Assembly (NCBI GenBank): GCA_036245525.1
Contig: BTPG01000006.1
Location: 67,914,786-67,978,785, forward strand
Direction: 5' to 3'
Length of the DNA: 64,000 nt
From: Semisulcospira habei
Taxonomy: Eukaryota > Mollusca > Gastropoda > Semisulcospiridae
Position numbers and translations under genes: made by a program. Numbering within the stretch: the first letter of the stretch is position 1; every line of letters starts with the position of its first letter. Below are positions 22,001-34,688 of the stretch, in pieces. The notes below the pieces were generated by a model. It worked only from the letters and a program-made list of their open reading frames with translations, did no database searches and was not told the DNA's origin.

Positions 22001-25000
22001 CTTCAACTGGACCAAGAGCTGGACCACGGACCTCCTCGCGCTTGCGACGGACCCTCCTCTGGAGCTTCCTACCCCTTCCACGATGCTCAAGCAGCCCCGT
22101 CAGCGGCTTTTCCATCCGTGCCCCGTACGCCTCCGCCTACACGCTTGGAGGTTGTCCGGCACGCCCGCGCCGCTAGAGGTTCTCGGATGCAGCAGTGGCG
22201 GCAATTGCAGCAGCCCGCAGACTCTCTACAAGGAAGGTGTACGAAGGCACGTGGAGGGTCTTTCAGACCTGGTGCACCTCCCATGGGCACCCTCCCACTA
22301 ACCTAGCCTCCCACCAACTGGCGGAGTTCTTCCTGTGGCTCTTCGACGACCGGGGCTTAGCCCCGGTCGCCATCAAGGGCTACCGCGCTACGTTCGCGGA
22401 CATCTACCGTCACCGGTGTCTTCCAGACCCAGGCGCCTGCAAGGATCTGTCAAATTTCTGGCTCACTTTGAACTCCGACGTCCGGTTTCACGTTCCCTAG
22501 TACCCCGGTGGGATCTTGCCTGGGTACTGACGTGGTTGAATACGGACCGGTTGAGCCCCTCCCCTTGGCTCGGTTCTCAGACTTGACCCGGAAAACCTGT
22601 TTCCTTCTGGCTCTCGTTACAGCGTCCCGAGTCAGCGAGCTTCACGCGCTCTCGATGCTCCCAGCCTGTTTGCGGTTCGTTCCGACGGCTCTGCGCAGAG
22701 GCTCTCCGATCCGTCCTTCCTGGCCAAGAACCGCCGCCCGCGGCGGCTCCTCAGGTGCTAACGATACGGCCCCTTTGTGGAGCGGACCTCTCCCCTGGAT
22801 CGCGGCAACAGGACCCAGTGCGGGCGCTAAAGATTTACCTGCGCCGCTCTCAGCCGCAGCGCCGGGGGCGCTCGCGCCTCTTCTTACCTTGTCCGCGGGC
22901 AGACGCCACATCTCGGCCCAGATTGTGTCATCCTGGCTGCGGTGGGTGATTAGGTCAGACTACCTAGACCTCTCCCCACGCGGCGCTGAGCCTTTACAAA
23001 TCCGGGCGCATGAAGTGAGAGCAGTAGTCACCGGTCTAGCCCTGGACCGCAACTGCTCGGTCAAAGATATTTTGGCAGCGGGTGGCTGGCGCTCAGACTC
23101 CACTTTCGCACGCTTCTACCTTAAGAGACCTATCCGGCTGACGTGACTCCCTGGCACGGGTGGGCGACATCTCCGCGGCCCAGCACTCCCTCCGTGCGCT
23201 GCTGGCGTCTTAGGCACATCATAGCTGAAATCGTCGGGAGTTCTCTCTCGAGGGGGCCGGCGGAGTGGTTGGGTTGTGGTTAGATACGGCACCCTCCGCC
23301 TGTTCGCCATTCTCCCAGATAGTAATGCCATCGGTAATGTATTTTGAAAAAACAAATGAATTTTTTTTCTAAAATGTATTTTTTTGAAAAATACTTACCG
23401 ATGGCATTACTCGAATGGCCCTCCCGCCTGCCCCGCTTGCCTCTTGTGGCTATGTGTGAAACTGACGAGGTCGCCCTGTGCTCGCCGGGATAGGGTAGTA
23501 AGGGGAGGCCACCCGGGGTCATAGTGCTTGGATCCCCGGTGTCTCCTCCCCAGTTGTGTGCTACACACAATTTTGCTGAAATCTATAGGCAATAGAGTGT
23601 ATTCCCAGATAGTAATGCCATCGGTAAGTATTTTTCAAAAAAATACATTTTAGAAAAAAAATTCATTTTTTTTAAATTTTGTCTTGCAGACAGGTTTTTA
23701 CCTATGCAATTATTGACCCCTTGTGCATGCAGCCTCAAACACAGTGTACTGCACTTGTGGCTAGATGCACAATGGGGTTAACACTTATTTACTTAACCCA
23801 TTAAATCCTGAGGCTGATTTTTCTAAAATTTGGTTATTGTCCTATGAAGACTATATTACAGATTAGGAGATAGATAACCATTTTAGTTCGAGAGTGGTGC
23901 CAGTAGAGCTTGGCGCCTGAGGCGCCAAGCTGTTCTGGCACCACCCTTGAACTATTGTCAAATAAATTTCAGGCAGTAGTATATCAGGATGAAAAGGGTT
24001 AAGCAGTTACTACAGTACCAATATCTGCATTTACTAGTTCAAGGGTGGTGCCAGAATAGCTTGGCGCCTTTGGCGTCAAGCTATTCTGGCACCACCCTTG
24101 AACTATCAGTCAAATTATTTTCTAGCAGTAGTGTATCAGGATAAAAAGGGTTAAGCAGTTACTAACCCCCTTGCACACGCAGCCACCGGTACTACAGTGC
24201 TGGTGGCTGCTTTCACTAGGGAGGGGGTTAAGATTTTTCTTCACTGTTACACACGTCTTGTCGCACAGGAATATCGGGGGGTGATGGATGACAACCGAGG
24301 TAGCACCAACATCACCAACCAGTCCCTCATCCGTCGGTTCAACCACCACTCAACCATGGTGCTGCGGACCTGTCAGGGTGAGCCTCTGGCAGGAACCAGT
24401 TCAGCCTTCGCCCCGGTGGAAAACGGCTCTAGCCGCAAGCAGGATAAGGTGGATGGAAAGGGGGCGGGGTCGAAAGGTGGTGTGGTGGAAAACGGACGCG
24501 TGCCCAAGCCACATGCCAGGCCGAAGTCAAGCAGAGAACATGAATCGTCTGAGAAGAAGGTATGTGGTGTGGTGTGCCATGATCATTTATTATGAACCTG
24601 ATGGCTTCTACTTTTTCAAAAGTTAACTCATTACATTCTGAAGCTGATTTTTTTAATTTGCGTTTTGTCCAGTGATGGCTACTTATTTTCTCAAAATCAT
24701 TACCGATGACATTACTAATTGGAACCTTTGCTTAACTCATCAATTTTAGCTAAAAAAAACTTACTGTGTGTCCCTCATACTAGGAGAGACAATCACTGGG
24801 GAGCCATAGCCCGGATACCCCGAGTGGTCTCCCGTACTACCGTATCTGGTAGTGCACTCACCCTTTCCCGCCAGTGACTTCGCTTAGCTCAGTTGGGACA
24901 GTCGTATGCACCTCGTGCTCTGACCTTGGACTGTGTGAACTCTACTTGTGTGATTCTTGGTCATTTTAAGGAAGGCCGCCGTGAGATGGCCTTAGTTGCC

Positions 25001-28000
25001 TGCTCGGCGATAAACCCAAATAACTAACTGTTAAGGAAGGAAAAAAATAAGAAAAGAAAAGAAAGAAGGATTATTCTGTGCTTGTGTGGGTTTGTGATTC
25101 TGTACTCAAGGCATGGACAGGTAAAGCTTCGGTTACTGCCTCAGCTGGCATTTGACCTGGCGACGGCATTTCCCGAATTCTCTGAATTTTCCCAATTTGT
25201 ATGTACGCAACTGGTCGGGAACTCGGACCCTCCTTGAGGCTCTGAGCACTCACAAGGCCTATGTCTGTCTTATGTTACAGTGGTCAGGTGAGGACCTGCA
25301 CCCTGTGTGGCGAATTCCAGTGGCCTAGTGATGTGTAATTTTGCAGAGAGAAAGGCTGGCGCGCAGGGTGCGTCCGTTCCTTTGAATGTGAAACAAAGAA
25401 ATGCAAATTCAGACCGTGGGTCACTACTATGGGCCTTTTACAGGGAGAAAGGCCGGCGCGCTGGGCGCGTCCATTCCTTTGAATGTGAAACAAAGAAATG
25501 CAATTTCAGACCGTTGGTCACAACTATGGGCCTTTTACAGGGAGAAAGGCTGGCGCACAGGGTGCGTCCGTTCCTTTGAATGTGAAACAAAGAAATGAAA
25601 TTTCAGACCGTTGATCACAACTATGGGCCTTTTACAGGGAGAAAGGCCGGCGCGCAGAGCGCGTCCGTTCATTTGAATATGAAACAAAGAAAGGCAATTC
25701 AGACATCGTGTGTTTGTTGGCTTAAAAGGGTCCTGCTGCCCCCTCCGGTGCCTCATGCAGAGCTGCCTCGTCCTGCGCGGACGATTGAGCCTTTAATTGC
25801 TGAAGGGATTTGCCATCCCGCACAGCACCAAGAGCTCATTTATACCCTTCAATCCACAGAAGGGGAAATAGGCCAGGCAGGGGTTCGCAACCCTATGATT
25901 AGTAAGGCCTTTGAGAGCTCGGTCCCTCCGCAGAGTTTTCGTTGGGTCAAATGGAAGCCCTGGCAATAAGAGGACCCAGGCAGCAGAAGCGGGGGACCCC
26001 CCCTCGGAGTTGAGAGCGCCCTACTGCCGCAGGCCAGACCAGTGTCTGGACAGGGTCACACCTTCGGGACCTCTCTTGGAGGGGGAATTATTTAAAGACG
26101 CCAAATTGATAGGTTACATGGTAAGAAATAGGAAGAGAAAAAGAAACTTCGGGTCCAGAGATTGAGAGTGGCGCCACTGGCGATCCACTGGCGATGATAG
26201 CCTTCTTCGGGAGAGGACCAGTGTGGTCAGTTCGATGAGCCGTTGTATGGAGAGTGGAGAGAAAGAGAAAGAGCTAATAGACGGCGGACCCCCGAAGCAC
26301 AGACATGCCATAGTGTTCGATCTTCGCGATTGAAGGAACGGTCACAGCGTGTGGAGTCTACACGCGGCAGAGACCGTTATCGTGTTGACGTCTCATCTTT
26401 TTGCTCTTAATCGTAGGATCGGAGGACTAGTTCAAGCGTCTCGCGCCAACAGACTTTGCCGCGGCAACGGGCTTCAGAGTTCCAGCTAGGTGCAGCAGAT
26501 CCTCGGACCGGTTGGGCAGCCGTCACTCTACTCAGGAGACGCAGGCTTGACGACAGCGGGACGGCACACGGCAGTTACCGTTCTCGTGATGATGTCTCAT
26601 CTTCCCTCTCCCCTTCGACGGATCGGCGGACAAGTTCTGGAGCGGCGCGGCACGGACCTATTCTAGACTCCGGGCTTCAGAGACTCCAGCTAGGAGCTTC
26701 AGATCTTGGGACCAGTCTGGCAGGGATCACTCGGCAGCGGAGACGCAGCTTGACGTCAGCGGCGGGACCACCCAATGACGACTGATGGATGGAGGTGGCA
26801 TCCCATTGACACCGAGACAACCACATATCAGCATGCAGCGGATGACGAGGAGGCGCACAGTCTGACGAGGACACTGACGCAATGGCACGGGTGAACCGCA
26901 GCAGATTGCCGGACGGACTGACGGGGACCGCTCCTACCCGGAGAGGCAGCTTCGACGTCAGCGGCGGCACCACATGGATGACGACCGATGGATGGAGGCG
27001 GCATCCCGTTGACACCGAGACAGCCTTTTTCCTCAGTGAACGGCGGATGACGAGGGACACCGACTCAGCCGCACAAGTAACTGCAGCAGATCGTCAGACG
27101 GACTGGCGGATGACGAGGAGGCGCACAGTCTGACGAGGAGGCGCACAGTCTGACAACTGCACGGGTGAACCGCAGCAGATCGCTGGACGGACTGACGGGA
27201 ACCGCTCTTACGCGGAGATGCAGCTTCGACGTCAGCGGCGGCACCACATGGATGACGACCGATGAAGGGAGGCGGCATCCCATTGACACCGAGACAGCCT
27301 TTTTCCTCAGCGAACGGCGGATGATGAGGAGGCACGCAGTCTGACGGAAACACCGACGCAGCCGCACGGGTAACTGCAGCAGATCTTTGGACAGACTGGC
27401 GGGGACTGCTCTTACGTGGAGACGCAGCTTTGATGTCAGCACCGGGACCACTAGGACAATAGCCGAGGGACAGAGGTGGCATTCCGTTGACACCGACACA
27501 GCCCGCATCGGGGGATCGTGGACCTTGGTCTTCTTCTTCTTCTTCTTCGCTCGGTACTAGGACCAGGAGCGACAGCAACATCTCAGCGCGCCGCGGATGA
27601 CGAGGAGGTGCACAGTCTACCTGCGGAGGACTCGGTGTCAGCGCTGGGAGAGGAGGTTGAGTGTCCGACTTCTCTTGTGTCGGCGATAGACTTCATTCCG
27701 CTGAGGGCGGCGGTGCGCGCCAGCGGTGGTATGCAACTCTCTACTAGTTGTTCTGTAACTTCTTGGCGGTGGAAAGGATGCCTGGCTACTGGCAGGGCTC
27801 GGCCAACATGCTGACACGAGGATTAGACAAGACGACTTCCTTGGCCCGCGTCTCTCTGGGTGAACGGGAAGGAAGGAAAGAGAAGGAACAGATTAAAAGA
27901 GAAGAAGATTACAGAAGAGGAAAGAGAGACAGAGAAGGTTACTGGAGATGGTGGCACAGCCGTTAGTCAGGCGTCGGTGTGGACGCGAGCATTGGGAGGA

Positions 28001-31000
28001 CGGGACATGGCGGGGTGACGGCCATTTACAGAAGTTGACCACAGAGGTGGTTTTGCGTCCTGTCTGCACGGCATGCTACGGTTAACTCTTCTTGTCCCTG
28101 AGCCGGAGGGTTTGCTGGCGGATCTTCGACGTGTTGACGCTAAATAAGTTACTCTGACCGTTTTTCAGGATGGAGGCAGCCAAAGCTCAGAGGATGGCTA
28201 TGCGTCCTTAGGACGGTACAGTAGAAAAGGAGCCTTGACCTAGCGGACACGATTCTGCATGCCAGCCTTGCGGCGTTTGGCGCGGGATAGTTTACCAGTT
28301 CGGGCTCTACCTTTCGGACGGGACCTCTCTCCGTGGGTCTTCACCAGGTGTGAACGGTGTGTTGGCAGTATCCGACAAGCAGCTTCCAGTCCAACGCCCA
28401 ACTAGCTGGACGACCGGCGGTTACGGAACCGCATGACGAGCGTGTGGAAACTGACAGAGATGCCCTGCTGGCTCTACTCCGTCGCCTAGGCTTCCTAGTC
28501 AACGGAGTCAAGTCTGACTTGGTTCCGTCTCGCCATTTTGTCCACTTGAGTATGAGATTCTTGACCGACCTCCATTGAGGGGGACGGATTCAGACCTTTT
28601 GGAAGCGTCATTTGGAGCTTTTCACGCGGAAGTTCTCCCAGACAGGGCCTGGCTTCATCTGTTAGACATGCTTAGCGCAGCTATGGATCTTCGTCCCTAG
28701 GCACACACTATGCGAGGACGATTCAGCTTCTTCTGCCCCTACACTGGTGCCCCTCCTCGGGCGATGTAGTGGCCTTGGTACCTGTGATGGAGTTAGTACA
28801 GTCTGTTCGGCGACTTGGTTGGACATTACCTGGCTGGCGTCTTCTCCCCTCTTCAATCAGCTATCTACACGGACGCGAGCCGCTCAGTCTGGGGGGCCCA
28901 CTACTACCGCAATTTGCTGCGATCTCGGGCAGCTGGACAGGAGAACAGACAGGCAGACTCTACTGGCTGTAGATGAAGGAGGTGTGGCTAACGCTCATCA
29001 TTGGAAAGATCGACTTGCGCAAAGGGAGGTGCAGTTTCTCGCTGACTACTCCTGTCGTACGCGTAATGCTAGTACCTAAGAGCACTCAGAAACGCAGGGA
29101 CTGCTGCCTCGGGTACCTTCCACCCCGAGTCCGATGCTCAAGCAGCCAAGGCAGCAGCTGTTCCACATGTGCCCGGAGCAACTATTACACGGTTGGAGAT
29201 TGCCTAGCTAGCCCATCTCAGCTAGAGGCTTTCAGGTGCTGCATTGGAAGCAACCTCTGCAGCCAGAAGGGTCCCAACTCGTAATGTCTACGAAGGCAAG
29301 TGTCGCGTTCTCCAGTCCTGGTGTGCCGCAGAGCGACTTCCCCCACGGACCTAACCATAACCGAGGAAGCAGTTGGATGAGTTTTTCATGTGGCTGTTCT
29401 TCAGACAGGATTGGCTCCCGTCACCATCCAGGGTGATCTGGCTATGGGGACAGACACCTGGGACAGGAGCGTGTAAAGACTTGGCAGATCTGATGGTCCA
29501 TTTTGTTCTACACGCCCGGCCTCAACTCCAAGAGTTCGAGCCTCTACCTTTAGCACGGTTGGGAGATCTTACCAGGAAGACCTGTACCTTACTTGCCCTT
29601 GCCACAGCCTTGCGGTTAGCGAGTTCAATGCCTTTTCGGTACATCCCACTTTCGCCTACGCAGGACCGATGGATCGGTACAACTGCTGAAGGACCCTGCC
29701 TTTTTGGGCTAAGAACCGAGTTCCTACGTCGGCCTTACAAGTCGTAACAGTCCGACATCTCGGGGCGACGGATCAGCCACAGGACTCGAGCCTAAAGGAC
29801 CCTGGCAAGGCTCTTAAAGTGTACCTGCGCAGAACTAAGCCACATAGACAAGGGCGTTCACGCCTTTTCCTGCCCTTGGGCTTCGGGCAGACGACACATT
29901 TCGGCGCAAAGAATTCTTGTACGGGCTATGCTGGGTGATTCGGCCAGTGTACAAGAGCTCGTCCAGAGCAAACCGTGCGATGTGCACCCGGGCTCATGAA
30001 GTCCGAGGAGGGATAGCGAGTATCGCAAAAGGAAAGTTGGCCGATCTGTGCAATGAGTGATATCACAACCTCTCCTGCCCTTGGCTCTGGGCAGACGAGA
30101 CAATTCGGCACAAACTATCTTGGCCTGGATACTTTGGGTGATCGATCCGTTCGGCGTATAAAGAGCTCGCCCCAGAACAAGCGAAAAAGAGGTGCATCCG
30201 GGCTCATGGAGTCCGAGCAGTGGCAGTGAGTACCACTTTTGACCATAACTGTGTAGTGAGGGATATTGTGGCAGCCGTGGGTTGGCAGGCCGAATCTACC
30301 TTCACCTGCTTCTACCCACGAGACCTATCCGGCCAGCGCACCTATCTTGGCTTGTGGGGGACATCTTGGCGGCGCAGCACTCCCTCCCGGCGCCTCAGGA
30401 GCCGTAGGTTCGCCTAGCTAAAATTGTCGGGAGTGGGCGCATAGTGAGGGGCCTCGATAGTGCGCGCTCTGCGCGGGCAATGGGAGGGGTTCCAAACTTG
30501 CGGCACGCACCTCCTATTCGCAATTCCAATTAGTAATGTCATCGGTAATGATTTTGAGAAAATAAATAATTTTTTCTTTAAAATGTATGTTTTCGAAAAA
30601 TACTTACCGATGACATTACAGCCCTGAAAATGGCGAGTAATTTACTCGCTATGGCGAGTGAATTTTTTTTGGGGCGAGTAAAAAGAAATAAACCCACTCG
30701 CCAAATGCGAGTGCACTCGTGCGTTTTCCAATCCAATGGCGAACCGCCAGCCGAACATCAGGAACGCGCATGACCCGACCGCACCGCGAGCCGCCTCTAA
30801 CATCACTTTGCGGCAGTAGCCAAACACGTCACTCGAACTGTGCGTACCATAACAGAGGTCGGTGACAGTCGTTCTATTTTTAGTGATGACTTGGTTCGTT
30901 TAGCCGCTCGCTCAGTCGCGGCTGTGTTCAGAATCGACCCGACGCAGGGGTCCGTGCGAGTGTAACAGGGTGGGCAAACTGTTTAGTTTATGTGTGGTGT

Positions 31001-31531
31001 CAGTATGTTATTACAAAATGTGCACTACATGTTGAACGCATTACTTGCTGTGATGTCACCATACATACTGTTATGGGATACGGCATCGTGCGTTTCACTT
31101 TCGATCTTGAACGAAGTTGTACATGGCGGAGAAAAAGCAAAGGAAGCTGGAATGCTTCGGATTCTTCAATCCAGCACCGTCTGATCTTGCTAATCGCTAA
31201 GAAGAAAGTTGCACTTCGACACCGCCATCTCCATCGACAAGCAGCAGTACCAGAAATGATACCCCTGGGCCGTGTGTGGCCGCACCGCCGCTGCGACGCA
31301 GTTTTCAGAGTTCATGGCTGTGCTGCGTGTATTTCCATGGCTAAAGCGTGACGGCACTCGAATGGCATGCCGCGCAATGTGCACTGAGGCAGACTAAAAA
31401 AGCAAGTCCACTTTGTCAGTTTTTTTTTAATCGTGGTCGATCCATCTTCTGGTACACGGTTATTAGGCAAAAATTGGAGAAACACGTCTTTCTGGGTTAA
31501 ATAGGTTGAAGCAAACTTTTAAGTACATCAG

Positions 31532-31569
<38 letters not shown>

Positions 31570-34500
31570 AACACAAAACCCTCAGACTGGGTGACCTACC
31601 ATTTTATGTGAAAATGGGTTCCCATATTTCTATTTATTCTAGGGCTCTGGAGTTGATGCCAATGTTTAGAACTCACCTTATAACTAAGCTCTACAACTTA
31701 AAATAAAATAGACATTTTCTAGAAACAGAGCCACTGGATGGAAAAAAAATGGGTGTTTACCCCAAAAGTGGGTGCCTCTCACACAAAACTGGGATTACAG
31801 TGAAAATACCTCACTAAAGATACCTTTGGTTGATTTTACTATTATGATTGTTTGAGTGGGGTTGTAAGGGGGTTGGGGGGGGGGGAGAAGTGTGTGTGTG
31901 TGGGGGGCGGGGCGGGGGGGGGGGAGGGGAGGGTGGGGGGGGGGGGGGGGGGAGAGGGGGTCATCACTTTTGGTTTATAGAGCTGCTCAATGCACTCTTA
32001 TGAATGAAAGAGTTTCATTATCAGTGGAATCAGTAGGTCATTTCAGAGGCGCACACTGAGTTGCACGTCAAACCACTCACAAATACTCATTTGGAGTGCA
32101 CCAGATGGATCCAGTTGGCAAAGTCCCACATTCCACACTATAGGACAGCTAAGACTGAAAAGCAATCGCGGCGTTTATGGCGCGGTACAAGGTTTAAAAC
32201 TAAGAAAATGTTGTTTTTAGAAGCGTGTCGGGCAAAAGTTTTTATGAAAACTGTTTTAAAACCTCTTTTAACTCTCCCCACCCGGGTCTGCCCTGGGGGA
32301 CTTGGGTGGGGTTAGGTACTTTTTAGTTCCCAGGGTCACCCTGGTCAGCCCCACAGGGTGAGTTTTTCTCTCTATTCTGGGGCATGTGTTTCTGTCTACC
32401 CTTTGTCCATTCACCTGTATTTGCCTTTTTAAAACTCTCCCTACTGTCTGCACTGCCTGTAGCTCTTGATATTGGATGTGTGTTGCTAAATGGTCTTAGC
32501 TTTATTTAGGCCCCATGTGTTAGGTTTATTTAATGTATTTGACCGGCTGGCGACATACATTCAATGTTCTGTTTATTTTTTTTTTCACAAGCAGTGCAGG
32601 CACGTCCTGAGAAAGCCTTGTTGCTGTCGGGACGTTAAGCAATGTACAATGTACAATCAATCTTTTAACTCAACTTTTCTTAATGTTAAAAGTGTTTTAT
32701 TGTACATTACTTAACGTCCCGACAGCAACAAGGCTTTCTCAGGACGTGCCTGCACTGCTTGTGAAAAAACAACAACTAAACACAACATTGAATGTATATC
32801 GCCAGCCGGTCAAATACATTAAATAAACCTAACACATGGGGCCTACATAAAGCTAAGACCATTTAGCAACACACATCCAATATCAAGAGCTACAGGCAGT
32901 GCAGACAGTAGGGAGAGTTTTAAAAAGTCAAATACAGGTGAATGGACAAAGGGCTGACAGAGACACATGCCCCAGAATATACGGAGAGAAAAACCCACCC
33001 TGTGGGGCTGACCAGGGTGCCCCTGGGAAATAAAAAGTAGTTAACCCCACCCAAGTCCCCCAGGGCAGACCCGGGTGGGGTTAAAAGTGTTTTAATTTAC
33101 AAGCATGTCGTAACTGATATGCATCTATTCCAACGTATAGTGCTGGATATTTTTCCCATCCTCGCCTTCTCTCGGGCTTCGCTCAACACTCGACTTTCCA
33201 GTCCTTCCCTGAAACACCCCCAACCGGTCTGCCCTCAACACTCGACTTTCCAGTCCTTCCTTCAAACACCCCCAACCGGGTCTGCCCTGGGGGACTTTTT
33301 AGTTCCCAGGGGCACCCTGGTCAGCCCCACAGGGTGGGTTTTTTCTCTATATTCCGGGGGCATGTGTTTCTGTCTACCCTTGGTCCATTCACCTGCATTT
33401 TCCTTTTTTAAACTCTCCCTACTGTCTACGCTGCCTGTGGCTCTTGATATTCGATGTGTGTTGCTAAATGGTCTTAGCTTTATTTAGGCCCCATGTCGTA
33501 GGTTTTATTTAACGTATTGGACCGGCTGGCGACATACATTCAATATTCTGTTGAGTTTTTGTCACTAGCAGTGCAGGCACGTCCTGAGAAAGTCTTGTTG
33601 CTGTCGGGACGTTAAGCTATGTACAATCAATCAACCTTCCTTCAAACGGACAGCATTCACACAAATAATACTTTACTATTACATCAGAAAATGGCCCATC
33701 CAAGCCTGCACTCTTTTAACTGCACTAAACGACTGACTAATGCAGACGACGCATGAAACGACGCTGACTCTGTGACGTCATTTCCATTCAATCAATTTGT
33801 GCATACAATCCAAAAGGAGATGCGGCATTGATAACATCGACAAACCTACAAAATAAAGCAACAGGTTCAACCAAAAGGTCGGGCAGGACAAAAGACAACA
33901 GCAGCCTCACCCAAAGTCTAAACGTCCTCTCTTACAATGCGCACTCATACAATCACTTCACTTCTTAGCAACCGGCGCACGAATATAATTATAGGCTAAG
34001 TCAAACTAAAACAGAAGATAGTGGCGAAAAACCCTTTAAAATAGAAACAAAGAACGACGTTTCAGATCAAATATTCTTCATCTGACATGGAAACAAACGT
34101 AGAAAACGTATAGGCTAAGTCCCTGGTGAACGTATACATGAATCTCAAATCTGCCACTAGACATGACCTTTCTTCACATCACCCCGGAAGTACATTACAA
34201 CTCAACACTTTTTTTTAACAAAACAACCACACCCTCAAATAACAAACCTAATTCTGTAGAAACATAAACAATTTACTCCCTAAAACAACAAAATATCCCC
34301 CCTGACCCATATCAGCTATGAAGTTATTTATAGCTAGCTGAGAAGGGTGATGTAATACATACACGCTCATTTTCAGGGTTCTGTGTCACAACACACACAC
34401 ACACATTGCTGGGAGGGACAAGTTTTCAAACACACTACCGGCGTGTCTGTTAAACACAAAAGTGCATGTGTTAACGCCAAAATGAGAAAAACGGATTTTT

Positions 34501-34642
34501 TTACTTTTTATGAATCTTTACCGCAAGACAATGCAGAAACAACCCTCAGAAAAAATGGGTGTCTGACTTGGAAACCCAGAATTATACACATACCCAGTTT
34601 CCATAAGGATGGTAAAGACAGTCACCCGTTTTAGGTCTTTCG

Positions 34643-34688
<46 letters not shown>

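Larger units (their letters stand above)
17227..23670 (+). mobile_element. DIRS1-type retrotransposon B, degenerate
   Basis: The same architecture as A: left repeat 17227-17418, hairpin 17421-17440, gag 17709-20010, pol about 20040-22260, recombinase about 22195-23210, internal complementary region 23314-23412 and right repeat 23455-23670. Its repeats share the private stretch GGCGAGCACAGGGCGACC, distinct from A, so B is a separate integrated unit and not a duplicate of A. Many frameshifts and stops break gag and pol. It follows A without any spacer. Confidence 0.9.
31568..34647. repeat. Long tandem unit 1 inside the hAT-like insert
   Basis: The unit starts GAACACAAAACCCTCAGA just after a (CA)n run. 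It contains a G-rich tract (31870-31955), a ~375-bp block (about 32276-32650) followed by its inverse (32702-33081), a further direct copy (33240-33620) and a 1-kb segment ending GTCTACACACAC. Unit 2 repeats the whole order with one block missing. Confidence 0.8.

Noticed and set aside
25351..25740. 97-bp repeats as a possible CRISPR array
   Set aside because: The units are repeated over their whole length without unique spacers, in an animal intron.
26456..27814. Arginine-rich open frames in element C as a possible new gene
   Set aside because: They fall in tandem repeats at the place of the gag repeat zone of a decayed element, and frames on both strands are equally open.
32061..32315. Repeated short frames in the hAT-like insert (32061-32315, 35139-35507, 33119-33487)
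   Set aside because: They recur only because the DNA is duplicated, differ in length by chance stops, and match no protein family.
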